Assembly (NCBI GenBank): GCA_017459635.1
Contig: JAFUCO010000102.1
Span: 1-61,684, forward strand
Reading direction: 5' to 3'
DNA from: Blautia sp.
GTDB lineage: Bacteria > Bacillota > Clostridia > Lachnospirales > Lachnospiraceae
DNA length: 61,684 nucleotides
Positions 59,501 to 61,684 of this stretch are shown piece by piece. The stretch's first letter is position 1. Every line of letters begins with the position of its first letter. Made by a program: the position numbers and the translations under genes. Below the pieces are notes generated by a model. The model saw only the letters and a program-made list of their open reading frames with translations, did not search any database and had not been told where the DNA came from.

Positions 59501-61577
59501 AGTGCCAGCTGTTTTCCCTTTCCTCCACCGTAACAGTATCCCTGTTGTCGTACTCGTCTTCTTCAGAAGTACATGTAAGCTTCTTTATTCTTGCATGGAC
59601 TTCTCTGTCCGGGAACAGTGTATCCTCAACCCAAAGATTCATCTCCTTCGGTATATCTCTCTCTTCTCCCGGGAACAGGTTTTCATCTGCCTCATTGAAA
59701 TTGATGCGGGCCTCCCTTATCGGAAAACCATGCTGGGTTTCGGAGATCTGCCGGTCACCCACAATTGCCTTTACACGGACCTCGATGTTATCCAGGTCTT
59801 TCTCATAAAGGGCTGCGCCGTCAAGTGTCAGAACGCCGTTCTTGCGATCAAGGCTCCAGCCATCCCCCTCTTTAAATGTCTGTACAAAGTCGTCATTTTC
59901 CCATACACCTGCTTCGGCTTCAAGCTCATAGTCCATCTCCTGATAATTATCAAGGTTCAGGAAGAAACTCCGCGTCCCGTCACTGAACACCTGGTCTCCA
60001 TCCCTAAGGTCAAAATCGAACCAGACATCCTGATCCGGAAGCCAGTAATCCGCGCGTACAGTCCCCCATTCGTCTCCGTCGATCTCAAGGTGTATGTTGG
60101 TCATCCATTCACGCAGGCGGCGGATAGTAAAAGTACGTCCATTTCCCCATGAGGCTTCTGAATCCCTGTACTCACCGTCAGGATCGTTCCCCACAGCTTT
60201 TCCATCCTCATCAAGGATCTCTATGCAGTTGTCATCATAATACCAGCGATACTGCGTAATATCAGCGCGGGTATAATCATCCTCGTTCTCAAAATCATAG
60301 AAACGCACTTCCGGGGTGATCTTCTGTTCTGTTCCCGGTTTAAAGTTGAAATTAAGCTGTGCGGGCCATATCTGGGCATAGTGCTGAGATACTGTAAAGA
60401 AGCGTTCTGTCGAAGCAACCTCCTCACCGCCTTCGAAGGCTTTGATGACAACGCCTACTCCTCTGTCATCACCCGGATCCCAGTTTGCAGGCGGATTCTT
60501 CACGCTAAGAACTGCAGACTTCCCGTTTCCCGTTACAGTGATAAGATCCTTCCATTCAGGATTCACGTGCTCCTCCGGAATCTCCCAGGTGAAAGTGATC
60601 CCGGCCATCTCCTCCTCGGTGCATTGTCTCTGCTCACCGGTTTCAGGGTCTTCGATCTGATGATTTATTCCGGCAAAAAGGTTTAACGATCTGCCGGGGA
60701 GCATAAGGTATGTTCCGCCATCCGAATCCATCCAGATGTCATACACATCATTTCCAACAAAAAGCCTGTATTCCTCTGTATGCCCTTCTGTTCCATCCCA
60801 GTCTGTATATGTTACATTCACCTTTGCAATACCATGATTTGCGGCACGGATCCTCCAGCCGTTCTCATTTTCCTCCTCGATAAAGGCAACGTCCTGACCG
60901 TCTTCATCCTCAACAGATACGTTTGTGACCTCCAGAGGAAAATCCATGCCGTCCGGATATTCTGCGCCTTCGACATAGCAGTTATACCAGCGGTCAACAA
61001 AGTCCTCCCAGCCTCTTAACATTGATCTGTCGCCAAAGCCAAACTGCCGTTCTATCCACGGTTCTATGACGTCATTCTGGGCACCGGCCGCCTCAGGCTC
61101 CAGATCCGTATCTTCATCTTCAATAAGCTCATCAATGGTATCTTCCGGCAAAAAGGCATCATTCTCAGTATTCTTATCCCCGGTATTCTCATCTTCAGAT
61201 ACATCTAAGATATTTATATCCTCACCGGCGAAAGCTTCAGATACTTCTTCAGAGATATAAAGCTCTTCGGCTTCGAGAGAAGCGGATGCATCTTCACCCC
61301 CGGCCAGAAATTCTTCCTCAGTGCCTTCATCCACGAAGGCTTCCCCCGGGTCGAGCAGTATATCCTCAAAGCTTTCCTGTGCGTTTTCATCGTTATCAGG
61401 AGCTTCATCTTCATCTGCATATAATTCACCGGGAGAAATCTCTCCGGCCAAGTCTGCCTGTGAAACGTCGACACTTTCCTCTGCCTCAGGGATTTCCATA
61501 TCCTGCGCATACATAGGTGCCGCCTGAGAAAAAACCATGATCCCGGCAAGCAGCCCGGCCAGCATTTTTTTAGTCAT
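56565..61577 (-). CDS. Giant SLH-anchored surface protein
   Basis: This is a 1670-residue secreted, very acidic protein with a signal peptide (MTKKMLAGLLAGIMVFSQAA, cleavage near MYAQ) and an AAAGGAGG ribosome site. A Glu/Asp-rich region (about 25-180) precedes a long series of beta-rich segments of about 100-200 residues. These alternate Ig-like patterns (VEERENSWHFTAVRYGAAEI, EKEGDTWRIHGIRPGNAEIT). Three SLH repeats end the protein (about 1490-1670), each with the pattern WAAE-GITTGY-DNTFRP and RAAVVTFLWR, which bind secondary wall polymers. It is likely a surface-layer or adhesin-like protein. Function of the middle part is unknown. Confidence 0.92.
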   Translation of the reverse strand: MTKKMLAGLLAGIMVFSQAAPMYAQDMEIPEAEESVDVSQADLAGEISPGELYADEDEAPDNDENAQESFEDILLDPGEAFVDEGTEEEFLAGGEDASASLEAEELYISEEVSEAFAGEDINILDVSEDENTGDKNTENDAFLPEDTIDELIEDEDTDLEPEAAGAQNDVIEPWIERQFGFGDRSMLRGWEDFVDRWYNCYVEGAEYPDGMDFPLEVTNVSVEDEDGQDVAFIEEENENGWRIRAANHGIAKVNVTYTDWDGTEGHTEEYRLFVGNDVYDIWMDSDGGTYLMLPGRSLNLFAGINHQIEDPETGEQRQCTEEEMAGITFTWEIPEEHVNPEWKDLITVTGNGKSAVLSVKNPPANWDPGDDRGVGVVIKAFEGGEEVASTERFFTVSQHYAQIWPAQLNFNFKPGTEQKITPEVRFYDFENEDDYTRADITQYRWYYDDNCIEILDEDGKAVGNDPDGEYRDSEASWGNGRTFTIRRLREWMTNIHLEIDGDEWGTVRADYWLPDQDVWFDFDLRDGDQVFSDGTRSFFLNLDNYQEMDYELEAEAGVWENDDFVQTFKEGDGWSLDRKNGVLTLDGAALYEKDLDNIEVRVKAIVGDRQISETQHGFPIREARINFNEADENLFPGEERDIPKEMNLWVEDTLFPDREVHARIKKLTCTSEEDEYDNRDTVTVEERENSWHFTAVRYGAAEITVTLELYDDHGNRETKEVKTWYWVDDYRAYIDIRSSSGSFNMGRGEKLNLISSVNAEVQEENGHRYNVDTSEYRLEYDVWVEWVDDNWWRSHNEDWETTTERGRFWDFEVVDNNNIRIIAKDDGPDMDIHVNVRAFDHDDENEWQVREEGRTVFIHNELYKVTLKDDWDENIPRGGIQTVEPTLMVYDSEHPEGVPYDGEVSWKFEWYEGDGDPHGDDLPHVQIQDADDRLLTQNEDGGDYGKAPFKVQRIIDWDGDPRIIAMIDDGDGEFEAARMDLYLEEMDFDDSFIVPFDRGNDWETWFYPTETVSVAPGRKALDDYIAAGYPIEISLEYGSGYDEDDNIRPIYIYEPDEDGYRGEPKGEFHFSSAEFSEKNGLKITSEDRFYELQELLRYQNDEYGHRGSDMVICLTASLNGFMISERDIWVRFWDEYREMEDDNKATIPGRDFIYYGGNALLYVEDPEHSSGNDRDDEPGEYYDVFITDIKSSNNKVLKPEKEGDTWRIHGIRPGNAEITYTFTGGPLGDTPDTHTTTLHVNDVVYWQEPWDENDEQNDYYEVLIGEEVPFRPVVIRQEYTGEDEPLLQILDSDKCDLEYNEYDEQIVRIDSYPFFAEIAYDYDDNILDYDADTGKFTGIRTGETYIGTEIWVYEYPENEEDEPEEVWYSDSRVHVSVSTSRAEVVLPEGAELKVSAGQNFTAMTIVRQLGAELIVYSLKNPDGESIEIADAWLGYVDDPLAIVENQRVLTVPVDALDDEEELEEDGTLRRHLWFSACASGGRFIKDADIDVVVKPRKLFKDVTDPTEFYFEPIYWAAELGITTGYDDNTFRPMNECNRAAVVTFLWRIAGQPQPKKMASFKDMTKNADFDKAISWAAEEGITTGYNDNTFRPWAICNRAAIVTFIWRYAGRPEPKKMASFKDMTKNSDFDKAISWAAEQDITTGWADNTFRPWDTCKRLAVVTFLHRFAV

Positions 61578-61612
61578 AATGTGCCTCCTTTCTTCGGTGA
61601 AATGCGGGACGA

Positions 61613-61684
61613 TAATAAGACAGGGGACGGTTCTCTGTCTTAAAATTCCTTTTAAGACAGAGAACCGTCCCCTGTCTTATTATC
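61613..61684. repeat. REP-like palindrome, full copy at window end
   Basis: GATAATAAGACAGGGGACGG and its inverted copy, 68 bases in all, flank AAATTCC. It lies upstream of the SLH gene and extends to the window edge. Confidence 0.9.

Overview
The window looks like chromosomal DNA of an anaerobic, Gram-positive member of the Clostridia, most probably Lachnospiraceae. The reasons are the gene families (FeFe-hydrogenase maturases, GH94 phosphorylase, DUF3798 ABC importer, BspA-like DUF285 repeats, SLH surface protein, NHLM-type export genes), strong AGGAGG ribosome sites, moderate GC, and dozens of intergenic hairpins of one repeat family. No rRNA, tRNA, phage or CRISPR array was found. The taxonomic call is inference from gene families only.

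Region 1 (1-14.9 kb) is a peptide/protein export locus of the NHLM (NHLP) type wired to a partner-switching circuit. The export parts are a short HlyD-like membrane protein, a C39-peptidase ABC transporter, a second NHLM-type ABC transporter, and a divergent FHA-ABC-permease protein. The regulatory parts are two membrane SpoIIE-type phosphatases, an RsbW-like ATPase, a STAS antagonist and an ECF sigma factor. Two small proteins look like cargo: one with a double-glycine leader followed by an SH3b domain, and one with a C-terminal leader-like motif. Two different 23-bp sequences, each repeated four times, start exactly at the stop codons of two genes here.

Region 2 (15-28 kb) holds an iron alcohol dehydrogenase, a BspA-like surface protein, a frameshifted secreted transglutaminase, and a GH35-like glycosidase plus GH94 phosphorylase pair. 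That pair is bracketed by two decayed copies of an Rpn/PD-(D/E)XK transposase element. A secreted 5'-nucleotidase follows.

Region 3 (28-40.6 kb) is a signalling island: two Ser/Thr kinases (one with DFD in place of DFG), a 40-residue kinase remnant, two paralogous partner proteins of unknown function, a CAP-domain secreted protein, and a zinc-ribbon sigma factor fused to a membrane segment and an external domain, in tandem with a secreted relative of that external domain.

Region 4 (40.9-49.5 kb) is a complete sugar/nucleoside-type ABC importer operon (DUF3798 binding protein, double ATPase, two permeases, small DUF6672-like protein) next to S-adenosylhomocysteine hydrolase and an SAH/MTA-type deaminase. 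Region 5 (49.7-61.6 kb) has two secreted proteins built from three copies of one domain, the hydrogenase maturation operon (TM1266-like regulator, hydE, hydG, hydF) with a structured leader but no hydrogenase gene, and a 1670-residue SLH-anchored surface protein.
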